From the NCBI GenBank assembly GCA_948567375.1, contig OX419762.1, positions 32,938,608 to 33,002,607 of the forward strand: a stretch of DNA of 64,000 nt, written 5' to 3'. The translations under genes were made by a program, and so were the position numbers. Shown piece by piece: positions 22,534 to 33,760 of the stretch. The notes beneath the pieces are model-generated. The model saw only the letters and a program-made list of their open reading frames with translations. It did not search any database and was not told the DNA's origin. How positions within the stretch are numbered: the first letter of the stretch is position 1; each line of letters begins with the position of its first letter. Origin of the DNA: Lunularia cruciata (Eukaryota; Streptophyta; Marchantiopsida; Lunulariales; Lunulariaceae).

Positions 22534-23038
22534 TGTAAAATATAGAGTTTATAGACAAGTTATTCAAGACTAAAAAAGTAGTAAATAGGCCAAAGTAACC
22601 AAGAATTATAAAAATATTTTAGAAGTATCTAGAAAACTACTTGGTACCTTCCAAGTATCAAGTAATGTGCATGTCAAGTGGTGACTTCTAAGAGGAAGCC
22701 TCTTGGGAGCTTCTTGGCTAGCTTAGTTTTCATGCCAAGTAAATGATTTATAGAAGGAAGCTTCTTGGGAAGCTTCCTAATTAGCTTAGCTTGCATGCCT
22801 AGTAGACAGCTTCTAGAAGGAAGCTTCTTGAGAAACTTCTTGGTTAGCTTGGTTGGCACTCTAAAAAGGTGGCTTTTAGAGAGTTTCTTAAGAAGCTTCT
22901 CAAGAGCCTTATATGTTCCCTATAAATACCAAAGCCCAAGCTCATGCTAGGCATTTTGAGTTTCTCTCATTCAAGAGTCCCAATGTGATCATTCAATTTG
23001 ATCTTCCATTCTCCTATTTCTCTCCTTAGTCTTTAACA
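22534..23038 (+). repeat. 5' LTR (LTR-A) of old chromovirus
   Basis: Starts TGTAAAATATAGAG and ends AGTCTTTAACA, 505 bp. It carries several GAAGCTTC units, then CCCTATAAATACCAAAG near 22919 as TATA box, then the conserved CTCATGCTAGGCATT leader segment. It is followed directly by a primer-binding site. Confidence 0.88.
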
Positions 23039-23056
23039 TTGGTATTCAAGTAGGAA
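23039..23056 (+). other. Primer-binding site, initiator-Met tRNA type (decayed)
   Basis: TTGGTATTCAAGTAGG directly follows the LTR end. The same site in the nested relative reads TTGGTATCAGAGCAGG, the usual initiator methionine tRNA complement (TGGTATCAGAGC). Confidence 0.75.
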
Positions 23057-23269
23057 CGGGATAGATAGAATTTATGGACCACCAAATCCATTTTTATCAA
23101 ACCATTAGAATTTTTATATCCATGTACTACCCAAGTATCATTTCACATAGTTCATCATCTCATTCTTTGGGTAATTTTTTTTGAATATAATTATCTTGTA
23201 AGATGAACTCTTGGTGCTTCAAATTATAACTTATAGAAAATGGTGGATATGTTGCATCTATGTGTAAAA

Positions 23270-26200
23270 TTAGATAAGTATAGGTAGTTTGATAGAGTAG
23301 TAGCCATGGTGGTAATGCTTGAAGTTATCATTGCTATGTAACAACAAATTGAGCACCTTACTTGATTGTTGGAAGAACAAGACCATCAAAAACAAGAGCA
23401 TACATAGGAAGCAATATTTGAGAAAGAGAAGAGAAAATTTGATTTCCAAGGTATTTGAAGGCAAGAAGAATCTCTTGGGTGTAGCGGAGAATTTTATATT
23501 TGATTGTGAATGTTATTTTGAAGCTACAAATCTTTAAGATGAATAGAGATAAATTCTCTTAGCTTCAAACAAATTGGATGGAGTGGCAAAACTATGGTGG
23601 TGATTCCAAGTGGAGTAAGCTAAATGGCATTTTGTTGCTCCAATCTCAACATAAGAAGAATTCAAGAGCACAATAATTGGGTGATTCTAAGCTATAAATG
23701 CCTCATGAGTGGTATGAGATAGATTAATAAAATTGAAGCAAATTGGTTCTATAAGAAGCTACAACACTCAATTCTAGAACATTATAATGCAAATTCTAGA
23801 TATACTAGAAGGTGAAGCTTTGGATCAATCTGTAAGGGATTTAAAGTCATGCACCAAATTAGAAGTAACCATGCAAGAGCCCAAACACTTAGAGAAAGCC
23901 ATGCAGTTGGTTGAGCATTTTGATTCCTTGGTTATAATAACTTGGTCTTGACCTCAACCTTCACAAAACTTGCCCACACACTATACACAAGTGGAGGAGC
24001 CAGCACCAATGGAGATCAATGTCATCCAATGGCAACCACTTGGTACTATAGATAGAAAAAGATTGTGAAAAAATGGTGGTTGCTTTTATTGTTATCAAAT
24101 TGAGCATTGTATTGCTGAATGTCCATTCAAGAATAGACAACCTTGACAAATTACCCAAATGGAGTTTGTAGAGCATAAGGATCAAGGAAAAAAATAATCC
24201 CAATAGGAGAATTTAAGCCACCTATTAGGAATTTGATTAGTTTCAATAGGATTGAAGGCTTGATCTATGTAAGTTTGTTTCACTTGCAAGGTATCATATT
24301 TGATTGTGGTTATAAGATTTTGGTTGATTTTGGAAGTTTAGAGAATTACATATCTATGCAATTAGCAAAGGAATTAAATATTCCTATCAAGCCAATAATT
24401 GGAAGTAGATTGATAATAGTGAAAGTAGAAAGTGTTTTGAATTCCATACCTCATATCCTATTACATTCAAGATTAGGAAGGAGTATTTGGAGTGTATGAG
24501 ATTTTTAGTGGCACCTCTACACAATGATGTCATTCTAGATTTGCTTTGGCTTGAATATCATAAGGTTCAATTTGATTGGACCCAACCACATATTCAAGTA
24601 CAACAGCAAGGTAAAGATTATTGATTAGGTTGTTTGGCACCTTTTAGTAAGACACCTAAGAATAATCAATCCTAAGATGGGAAGTTTTTTAGTAAAATAG
24701 CCATTGAGCAAGCTTTGGAAGAAGATATTCCTATTTTTTTGATGTGGATGAAGTTGATTGTGCATGGAGGATCTGATGAAGACCAAAAGCTTCATCAAGC
24801 AATGGTTAATCAAATAGTTTAGGAGTTTGAAAATGTATGTTTGGATGATTTGCCAAAGGGATTACACTCCAATTGTGATATACTCTTCAAGATTGAGTTA
24901 TTGCCAAGAAGTATGGTAGTGAATAGACCAATCTAACAGTTCTCACCAAAGGAGTTGGACAAGCTTTGAAAGACACTAACAAAGTTGTTGATGAAGGGTT
25001 TCATATAACATAGTATATCTCCTTGAGGAGCATTGGTACTATTTGTCCCAAAGAAAACTAGAGGACTTCACATCTAGATTGATTACCATAGCCTCAATAA
25101 ACAAACAATGAAGAATGCATAGCTCTTGCCTTGAATTAATAACTTGCTAGATCAGTTGATTGGAGCACAATACTTCTCCAAGTTGGATCTCCAAAGCAGC
25201 TATTGGTAGATTCTCATTGATAAAGAGGATGTGTAAAAGATTATCTTTTGCACAAGGTATGGGCATTTTGAATAGAGAGTTCTACCATTTGGGATCATTA
25301 ATGCTCTAGTAGTCTTCATGAATCAAATGCATTGGGTGTTGGATGGACTATTGAATTGATACATGGTGGTGTTCTTAGATGATATTTTAATATATGGCAA
25401 GATGGAGGTAAAACACATAAATCACATGCAAGAAGTCCTAAGATGACTACGGCCATGGAAGCTTTATTGCAAGAAATCAAAATTTACCTTTTGGCATAAA
25501 GAAGTTACCTTCTTAGCTCATAAGATCTCACTAGAAAGGATCAAGATGGAAGAGGAGAAAATCAAGGCTATTACTAATTGGCTAACTCCAAAAGATGTCA
25601 TAGAAACAAGAGCATTTAATGGATTGGCAAGGTGTTAGCAATGATTCATCTAATATTATGCTCATGTAGGTGTACCATTGACCAACCTCTTGGAGAAGAC
25701 CTCAAACTTTTAGTGGACCACCAAGCAAAAAGAAACATTCTTGAAGCTGAAACATATGGTGTCTTCAAGACCCATTCTTCAACCATATGATCCTCAATTG
25801 CATTGTGTGGTTGTTTTTTATGCTTCTAACTTTGCCATGGGATTTGTGTTGCAACAAGAATTTCCATATGAGTTACATCCCATTACCTTTGTGTTTCACC
25901 AACTAAACATCACAAAAAATAATTACTTTTCTTGAGGTTGAGAAAAACTAGCAATGGTCTATGCCACCAAGGTAAGGAAGCATTATCTCTTGAGGAAACA
26001 AGTGATCATGCAAATCGATCACAAATCCTTGTTTGGAGCACATGAAGAGTCAACATGGGGGGGAAAATTATAGTTGTTTGACCTCAAACTTGAAGTACAA
26101 ACCCAATAGGTTCCATGCATCCTTGATGCCCTATCATGACGACTTGATTTGAAGTCTCTTACTCTCATCACAATGGAAATTACAACAATGTAAATCAACT

Positions 26201-26421
26201 CAAAATTCCAAATTGAGTTTTGGACAGCTTTATGACAAGAATCTTTCTTTCATATGGTACAAGGTCATCTTGTAGCACACAATAAGGAATACAATACCTT
26301 CTCTTTCAAGGACGGCCTTCTATTTTGTGAATACCAGATTTATGTTCTAGCCAAGGAGGATGGATATGGACAAGACTTGAGTACCCTACAATGCTAGTGG
26401 TGGTGTCCCAACATTGCACAA
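23270..26421 (+). pseudogene. Decayed gag-pol of old chromovirus, up to integrase zinc finger
   Basis: Gag at 23.3-24.2 kb (FDCECYFEATNL, LDGVAKLWW) with a knuckle CFYCYQIEHCIAEC near 24.08 kb. Protease near 24.32 kb (ILVDFGSLENYISMQLAKEL, with Phe replacing the second active-site residue). RT 24.85-25.45 kb (FLDDIL near 25.37 kb). RNase H 25.5-26.15 kb (catalytic Asp context VVVFYASNF, where relatives have VVDFDAS). Integrase N-terminus to 26421, where WWWCPNIAQ is cut by the nested element. Numerous stops, several as TAG/TGA at Trp, Gln or Arg sites. Confidence 0.85.
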
Positions 26422-26847
26422 TGTAAAAGACCAAATCCAAGGAGAGAAATATGAGAATGGAAACTCACATTGGGACACTTGAATGAGTGAAAATTCCAAA
26501 TGCCTAGCATGAGCTTTGGCTTTGGTATTTATATGTAGCATACAAGGCCCTTGAGAAGCTTCTCAAGAAGTTTCCTCAAGCCACTTTCTTAGAGTGCAAG
26601 CCAAGTTAACTAGGAAGCTTCTCAAGAAGCTTCCTTTTAGAAGCTGCCTACTTGGTGTGCAAGCTAAGCTAGTTGGAAGCTTCTAGAAGCTTCCTTCTAG
26701 AAGCTACTTACTTGAGGTGCAAGCTAAGCTAGCCGGGAAGCTTCCCAAGAAGCTTCTTAGATACTTTTGGAATATTCTAGGCTAATTTGTCTTATGTGCT
26801 ACTTCGTGAGCCTGACTAACTTCGTCACTAAACTCTATATTATTACG
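26422..26847 (-). repeat. 3' LTR (LTR-A) of nested chromovirus
   Basis: 426 bp. Left end TGTAAAAGACC; right end ATATTATTACG (first base pair of the TG terminus mutated to CG when read in element orientation). Contains the perfect heat-shock-like array GAAGCTTCTAGAAGCTTC at 26676-26693. Confidence 0.9.
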
Positions 26848-26889
26848 TATTCCCCAGGCGCTAGTTGGTGACGTCCTCGTTGCCAGTGA

Positions 26890-27189
26890 AGCTTCAAATT
26901 CTTGGATGGCCATTTGTGCATTCTAGAGGTAAGAAAGAGGTTTGCATGTGGCATCATTAAGGGGATACCCTTTCCAAAGGACCTTGTACTCTATATGTTG
27001 GCGACGGCCTCATTGAATATGATGATGTGCAAGGATACGATCAACTTTGTACTCCTCATGATCATTGATAGGGACATGAAGAGGGGGAGGTTGGACTCGA
27101 GAAGAAAAGGAAGAGAGGCTAGGAACAAAGAATTTCAACTTGGAAACATGAAAGACAGGATGGATACGCATGTTACAATGCAAGGCAAG
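26890..27189 (-). pseudogene. Chromodomain tail of nested chromovirus integrase
   Basis: The minus strand reads EEYKVDRILAHHHIQCGRR, then IEYKVLWKGYPLNDATCKP, then AQMAIQEFE. This is a chromodomain fused to the integrase C-terminus, with the usual TWEP changed to TCKP. A TGA at about 27188 (Arg CGA in relatives) separates it from the integrase. Chromodomains direct integration toward marked chromatin in this clade. Confidence 0.88.
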
Positions 27190-28341
27190 TCAATAAGCAA
27201 CAAGGGAGACAATTTGGGTGATATCAAAGGATCCTATCCAATTAGGGGCAAGTTTATGAACTTGGGTATCATTTGGGAGAGGGAGGTTACTAGAGGATAA
27301 CATGACTTTATCACCAATTTCAAAGGTGAGATCATGACGATGGTGGTCCGCATATTGTTTTTGGCGGTTTTGAGCAACAAGGAGGTGAGACTTGGCCTGT
27401 TGGAGAGATCGTGATATAGTGGTCAAGAATGTGGAAGTATCAGGAACTTGAGATAGAGGGAGAGCAAGAAGAGAATCCGGAACAAGCGGATCTTGGCCAA
27501 CATTGAGAAAGAAAGGAGAAAATCCGGTGCTTGCATGTTTGGAATTGTTGTAGGCAAATTCTACAGCTGCAAGACATTCATCCCAATTGGTATGGTGGAC
27601 ATTGACAAAAGCACGCAACATATCCTCCAATGTACAATTTGCACGTTTGGTTTGTCCATCAATTTAAGGATGATAGGCCGTGGACAAAACAATCTTGGTG
27701 TTGAGTATCTGGAAGAGTGCTTGCCAAAACTTCCCGGTAAATCAAGGATCACGGTCAGAGATGAGTACACGTGGCATTCCAAGATGTTTGAAGACATTGT
27801 TGAAGTAGATTTGCGCTAAGTTCGAGCAGCCACGGTATCACATGTTGGTGCCAAGTAGATTTGCTTACTAGCTTATCTACAAATACCACGATTGCGGTGT
27901 GTCCTTGTTTTGTCTTTGGCAAGGATGTGATGAGATCCAAACTCACATGCTCCTAGCAAGCGGATGGAATGGTGAGTGGTTGAAGGAGTCTACTTGGCTT
28001 TTGGTTGCTGGCCTTGTTACGTTGGCAGCTCTCACACAATCAAACAAATTCTTGAACATCTTGTGTCATGTTGGGCCACCACCATTGATATTGGAGGGTA
28101 CTCAAGGTCTTGTTCACACCCATGTGACCCGTGATGGGTAAATCGTGGGCTTCTTGAAGGCACACAAGTTGAAGATCCTCTTTAGTTGGAACATAGATCC
28201 AGTCGTCTTGGAATAAAAGGCACTCCTTGATGGAGAAGGTGTTGTACTTCTTATTGCATGCCGTAAGGCAACCATGTACCATTTGGAAGAAGAGATCTTG
28301 GTGTAGAGCTGACTAAAACTTGTTTTGGACCTTGGAGTCAA
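27190..28341 (-). pseudogene. Integrase of nested chromovirus
   Basis: The zinc-binding region at 28282-28040 reads EAHDLPITGHMGVNKTLSTL followed by WWPNMTQDVQEF. The core begins at 27946 (SLDLITSLPKTKQGHTAIVV). The C-terminal part at 27630-27190 contains ECLAAVEFAYNNS and later KLAPNWIGSFDI. Frames differ between segments, so at least two shifts are present. Confidence 0.85.
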
Positions 28342-28551
28342 CTTACACTATTGAAATTGCCGTTGTGATGAGAGGAAGAGACTTCAAATCAGGTTGTCGT
28401 GATAAAGCATCAGGGATGACATGGAACCAACCTGGTTTGTACTCAAGTTTGATGTCATATAGTTGGAGTTGTTCCTCCCATTGATGGTGTCAACTCTTCA
28501 TGTGTTCCAAGTGTAAGGTTTGCAACAATGATTTGTGATCAGTTTGCATGA

Positions 28552-29958
28552 TCACTTGTTTCCCCAAGAGGTAATGCCTCCATACCTTGGTGGCGTATAC
28601 CATTGCAAGTTGTTCTTGATCTTGAGCAAAGTAGTTTTGTTCAGCCATATTGAGTCAGTGAGACACAAAGGAAATGGGATGGAGTCCATCTGGGAATTCT
28701 TGTTGTAGCACGGCTCCAATTGCAAAGTTAGAAGCATCAAAATCAACCACACAAGGTAGTTGACGATCATATGGTTAAAGAATGGGTCTTGAAGACACCA
28801 TATGCTTTAACTTCTGGAATGCTTCTTCATGCTCAATGGTACATTGGAAGGTCAAGTTCTTTCCCAAGAGGTCAGTCAATGGTGCAGCCACATGAGCATA
28901 ATAATGGATACACCGTTGGTAAAAACTGGCCAATCCATTGAATGCCCATACTTTTGTAGCATCCTTTAGAGTAGGCCAATCAGTAATGGCCTTGATCTTC
29001 TCTTCTTCTATCTTGATCTCCTCTGATGAGATCTTATGACCCAAGAAGGTAACCTCCTTCTACCAAAAGGTACACTTTGACTTCTTGCAGTAAAATTTCT
29101 ATTGTCATAGTCATCTTGGGACTTCTCGCACATGATTCATGTGTTCTACCTCTATCTTACTTATTAGATATCATCCAAGAACACCACTATGGACCAATCC
29201 AATAGTCCATCCAATGCCCAATACATCTGATCCATGAAGACTATAGGAGCATTAGTGAGTCCGAAAGGTAGAACTCTCCACTCAAAATGCCCATACCTTG
29301 TACAAAAGGCAGTCTTTTGCACATCCTCTCTCTCAATGGAAATTTGCCAATAGCTGCTGCAAAGATCCAACTTGGAAAAGTAGCGTGCTCTACTTAATCG
29401 ATCAAGCAAGTCATCGATCCAAGGCAAGGGATATGCATTCTTCACGGTTTGCTTATTGAGCCCACGATAATCAATATAGAAATGAAGTCCTCTATCCTTC
29501 TTTGGAACAAATAGTACCGGTGCTCCCCAAGGAGAGGTACTATGTCGTATGAAGTCCTTCTCCAACAACTTTGTAAGTGTTGTTCACAACTCCTCCAACT
29601 CCTTTGGTGAGAGCCAATAGATCGGTCTACTCAATGGAGTACTCCTTGGCAATAACTCAATCTTGAAGGGCATACCTTGATTGGAGGGTAATCCCTTTGG
29701 CAGATCATTCGGATACACGTCCGCAAACTCCTTAACTATCCAATCAACCATTGCTTGATGAGGCTCTTGGTCCTCCACAGATTGTTCTTGTGCAATCGGC
29801 TTGATCCACACCATGAATACAGACTTATCTTCCTCCAAAGCTTGCTCTATGGTTCCTTTACTAACAAACCTCCCTTCTAGGGACTCATCTCTCTTCCAAG
29901 CTTGCTCCATGGTTGCCTTCTTGGCAAACTTCCCATCTTTGGAATCCACTTCCTTCAA
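28552..29958 (-). pseudogene. Reverse transcriptase and RNase H of nested chromovirus
   Basis: The RT frame 29568-29164 is open for 134 codons, from [20 protein letters not shown] through ARYFSKLDL and VFLDDI (YxDD-type catalytic box) where a TAA stops it. RNase H continues at 29044-28552 (GLASFYQRCIHYYAHVAAPL, then CVVDFDASNFAIGAVLQ in another frame). The linker upstream of RT is at 29958-29584. Confidence 0.9.
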
Positions 29959-29984
29959 GGTTGCTCTATGGCTACCTTCTCGAC

Positions 29985-31400
29985 AAACTTCCTATCTTGG
30001 GACTGACTATCCTTAGGTGTCTTACTCAAAGGTGCCAGACAACCTAATCATAAATTCCTACCTTGGTGTTGTACTTGAATTTGGCATTGGGTCCAATCAA
30101 ATTGAACCTTATGACATTCAAGCCAAGGTAGACCTAGAAGGATATCATAGTGTAGAGGTGCCACTACAAACCTCATACACTCTAAATACTCCTTCCCAAT
30201 CTTGAAGGTAACAGGATGCGAGGTGCAGAATGCAGAACCCTTTCTACTATCCGCCATCATCAAACTACTTCCAATCATTGGCTTGATAGGAATAACCAAT
30301 TCCTTTGCTACTTGCATAAACATGCAATTCTGTGAACTTCCAAAATCAACCAAAATCCTATAACCCTAATTAGATATCATACCTTGCAAGTGAAGCAAAC
30401 TTGCATAGGTTGAGCCTTCAATCCCATTGGAACTAATCAAGCTTCCAATAGGCGGCTTGAAATCTCCTACTGGGATTCCTCATTTCCTTGATCATTTTGC
30501 CCCACGACCTCCACTTGGGCAGCTTGTCAAGGTTGTCCATTCTTGAGTGGACATTCAACAATGCGATGCCCCAATTGGCGACAATAAAAACAACCACCAT
30601 TTTGTTGCAATTTCTTTCTATCTGCTATGCCAAGTGGTCTTTGTTGAATGGCATCAATCTCCATGGGTGATGGGTCCTCCACTTGTGTGTAGTGTATTGG
30701 TAGGCTCTATGGAGGTCAAGGTCAAGACCAAGTTGTTGCCACGAAGGAATCAAGACGTTTGGCCAACCGCATGGCTTCCTCCAAGTGTTGTGGCTCTCAC
30801 ATGGTTACCTCTAATTTGGTTTTTGCCTTCAAGCCCCTCACAAATCAATCCAGAGCTTCACCTTCCAATATATCTAGAATTTGCATGATGGTGTTTTGGA
30901 ACTACGTGATGTAACTTCTTACAGAGCCAATTTGTTTCAACTCTGCCAACTTATCTTGTGCACTTGTGTGGTATTTATAGCTTGGAACCGACTAATTATT
31001 TTGCTCTTGAATTCTACCCATGTCAAGATTGGTGCAAAAATTTGTCATTCCACTCACTCCACTTGGAATCTCCACCATAGCTTTGCTACTCCATCCAATT
31101 GGCTAGAAGCCAAGAGAATCTGTTTTTGCTCATCTTGTAGATTGGTAGCTTCAAAATAACATTCACAATCAAACACAACATTCTCCATTGCACCTGAAAT
31201 ATTCTTGCCTTCAAATACCTTGGGTTTAAGGAATCTAATCCAATCTTCTCCTTCTTGAACTGGTACTCTCTCCACCTGCTCTTGTCGTCAAAGATCTTGT
31301 TCATCCAACAATCGAGTAAAGTGCTCAATTTGTTGATGCATAGCAAGGATAACATCGGGTATTGCCGCCATGGTTGCTACTCTATCATACCACTCCCAAT
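29985..31400 (-). pseudogene. Gag and protease of nested chromovirus
   Basis: Gag begins near 31370; FDCECYFEATNL and LDGVAKLWWRFQVEW lie at about 31180-31050. A complete zinc knuckle CFYCRQLGHRIVEC (C-x2-C-x4-H-x4-C) is at about 30590-30540. Protease at 30353-30048 starts ILVDFGSSQNCMF (DFG where DSG is usual) and includes LPWLECHKVQFDW. Several stops lie between gag and protease. Confidence 0.85.
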
Positions 31401-31628
31401 CTATCTAATTTATTAACACATAGAAACAACACGTCTACCGTTCTCCATAAGTTACAACCGGAAGCACCAAGGGTTCCTCAAATATGGTGATGATATGCAA
31501 AAAATCTTGTCCAAAGTGCGAGGTGATGAATTGTATGAAATGATGCTTGGGTAGTATTTGGATGCAAAAATCCCAATGGTTTGGTGGAAGTGGATTTGGT
31601 GGTCCATAAATTCCATCCATCCCATTCC

Positions 31629-31642
31629 TGCTCTGATACCAA
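31629..31642 (-). other. Primer-binding site, initiator-Met tRNA
   Basis: Reads TTGGTATCAGAGCAG immediately after the 5' LTR (element orientation). TGGTATCAGAGC is the standard complement to the 3' end of plant initiator methionine tRNA. Confidence 0.9.
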
Positions 31643-32068
31643 TGTAAAAGACCAAATCCGAGGAGAGAAATATGAGAATGGAAACTCACATTGTGACACT
31701 TGAATGAGTGCAAATTCCAAATGCCTAGCATGAGCTTTGGCTTTGGTATTTATAGGTAGCATACAAGGCCCTTGAGAAGCTTCTCAAGAAGCTTCCTCAA
31801 GCTACTTTCTTAGAGTGCAAGCCAAGTTAACTAGGAAGCTTCTCAAGAAGCTTCCTTTTAGAAGCCGCATACTTGGTGTGCAAGCTAAGCTAGTTAGAAG
31901 CTTCTAGAAGCTTCCTTCTAGAAGCTACTTACTTGAGGTGCAAGCTAAGCTAGCCGGGAAGCTTCCCAAGAAGCTTCTTAGATACTTTTGGAATATTCTA
32001 GGCTAATTTGTCTTATGTGCTACTTCGTGAGCCTGACTAACTTCATCACTAAACTCCATATTTTTACA
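31643..32068 (-). repeat. 5' LTR (LTR-A) of nested chromovirus, with heat-shock-like promoter
   Basis: In element orientation it starts TGTAAAAATATGG and ends GGTCTTTTACA. GAAGCTTCTAGAAGCTTC at 31897-31914 and further GAAGCTTC units (31772-31970) precede CTATAAATACCAAAG (about 31740-31755), the probable TATA box. Transcription would then start near 31715 and run to lower coordinates. Confidence 0.9.
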
Positions 32069-33277
32069 CACAAGATGTTTGAGAGTTTGTTTGATCTTGT
32101 GAAAGCTTTCAACATAATAAGGCTAGCAACTAGAAACAAGTGGACTCCTTCAAACAATTTTTGTCCCATTTGTTGGTTGGGAACATGTGAGCTTAGATCT
32201 CATCACCTCCTTGCCCAAGACAAAGCAAGGTCACAAAAGTCATGGTGTTTGTGGATAAACTTAATAAGCAAATCCCTTTAGCACCAACCTTTAATATAGT
32301 GGATGCTCCAACATTGGCCTTGATCTACTTTCATAATGTCTTCAAGCATCATGGAATGCCTTGTGTATTCATCTCTAACCGTGATCTTCAATTTATTAAA
32401 AAAATTGGCGAGCACTCTTCTATATCCTTGGCACCAAGCTTACTTTGTCCATGGCCTATCATCCTCAAACTGATTGACAAACTAAACATGAAAATTACAC
32501 CTTGGAGGATATGCTTTGTGCCTTTGTCAACATTTACCCTACCAACTAGGATAAATGTCTTGTAGTTGTTGATTTGGTTTATAATAATTCCAAACAAGCA
32601 AGCTTCAGATTCTCTCACTTCTTTCTTAATTTTGGCCAAGACCCACTTGTTCTAGATTCCTTTCTTGCTCCTCTTCCATCTCATGTCCCTCATAATTCTA
32701 CCTTCTTGACCACAATATCCCAATCCCTACAATAAGCCAAATTTCATCTCCTTGTTGCTCCAAATCATCAAAAAAAATATGCAAACCAACATCATCATGA
32801 TCTCACCTGTCAACTTAGTGATAAGGTCATGTTTTCTTCTAGTAATCTACCCCTCCCACTTGATACCTAAGTCCAAAAACTTACTTCTAATTGGATAGGT
32901 CCATTTGATGTCACCCAAATAATTTCTCTAGTTGCTTATCAACTTGCCTTGCCTTGCCTTGCCTTTTCATATGCAAATCCATCCTATCTTTCATATTTCC
33001 AAGTTGAAACCATCTTCTTTTTCCTCTCATGTCCTACCTTCCCTTCCTCCCATCCCTATCAATGATCATGAAGAGTATGAAGTTGATTGTCTCCTTGCAC
33101 ATCACTACATTCAATGTGGCCGTTAACAATATAATGAGTACAAAGTCCTTTGGAAAGAGTATCTCCTTCATCATGCCACTTGGGAGCCTCTTTCTCATCT
33201 ACAAAATGCACAAATAGCCATTCAAGAGTTTGAAGCTTCCATGGTGATGAATATATTACCAACTAATAGTGGGGTGG
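32069..33277 (+). pseudogene. Old chromovirus integrase (rest) and chromodomain, first copy
   Basis: Resumes the frame interrupted at 26421. The core is recognisable at 32.21-32.42 kb (VVFVDKL-type segment, then KQIPLAPTFNIVDAPTLAL and FKHHGMPCVFISNRDLQF with the second catalytic Asp). The C-terminus at 32.9 kb contains a TTGCC repeat. The chromodomain at about 33052-33236 reads EEYEVDCLLAHHYIQCGR, stop, QYNEYKVLWKEYLLHHATWEP, with the TWEP motif intact. Confidence 0.85.
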
Positions 33278-33760
33278 TTACTTACAAGTTAGTCGGGACT
33301 AATGAAGTAGAAAATAAGCCAAATTAGCCCAAGAATTATAAGAATTTTCTAGAAGTATCTAGGAAGCTACTTGGTACCTTCCACGTATTGGATAATGAAC
33401 ATGCTAAGAGGTGATTTCTAAGAAATAGCTTCTTGGCTAGCTTAGCTTACATGCCAAGTAGGTGGCCTCTAGAATAAAACATATTGGGAAGCTTCCCAAC
33501 TAGCTTAGCTTGCATACCTAGTAAGTGGCTTCTAGAAGGAAGCTTCTTGAGAAACTTCTTGGTTAGCTTGGCTTACACTCTAAGAAAATGGTCTTTAGAA
33601 AGTTTCTTGAGAAGCTTTTAGAGAGCCTTGTATGTTCACTATGAATACTAAAGCCCAAGTTCATGCTAGGCATTTGGATTTTCACTCATTCAAGAATCCC
33701 ATTGTGATCTTTCATTTTGATCTTCTATTCTCCTATTTCTCTTCTTGGTCTTTTATAACA
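33278..33760 (+). repeat. Internal LTR-A copy (second LTR of composite element)
   Basis: Preceded by the polypurine tract GTGGGGTGG. The first about 20 bp of the LTR are missing or changed; the rest aligns with the other LTR-A copies and ends GGTCTTTTATAACA. It is followed not by a primer site but directly by integrase sequence. Confidence 0.8.

Larger units (their letters stand above)
26422..32068 (-). mobile_element. Nested minus-strand chromovirus, complete with both LTRs (5.6 kb)
   Basis: LTRs of 426 bp at 26422-26847 (3') and 31643-32068 (5') differ at roughly a dozen positions by eye. The primer site lies at 31629-31642. Gag, protease, RT, RNase H, integrase and chromodomain follow in order on the minus strand. 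The left flank ends CACAA and the right side reads CACAAG across the LTR end, so the 5-bp duplication overlaps the terminal CA. Protein frames of the host element join across it (NIAQ|DV..EFV), proving insertion. Stops in several domains make it non-autonomous as it stands. Confidence 0.93.

Noticed and set aside
22660-22900. Regularly recurring GAAGCTTC-containing units that could look like a CRISPR array
   Set aside because: Units are degenerate palindromes inside LTRs with uneven spacing and the same 'spacers' in every LTR copy; the context is a plant retrotransposon.
26902-27300. 132-codon plus-strand frame next to the LTR at 26.4 kb
   Set aside because: It is the complement of the chromodomain and integrase C-terminus of the nested minus-strand element.
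32940-32962. (TTGCC)n repeat as a microsatellite of interest
   Set aside because: Only about four units, arising within the integrase C-terminal codons (LALPCLAF); the parallel copy at 34.5 kb has fewer units. Ordinary slippage.
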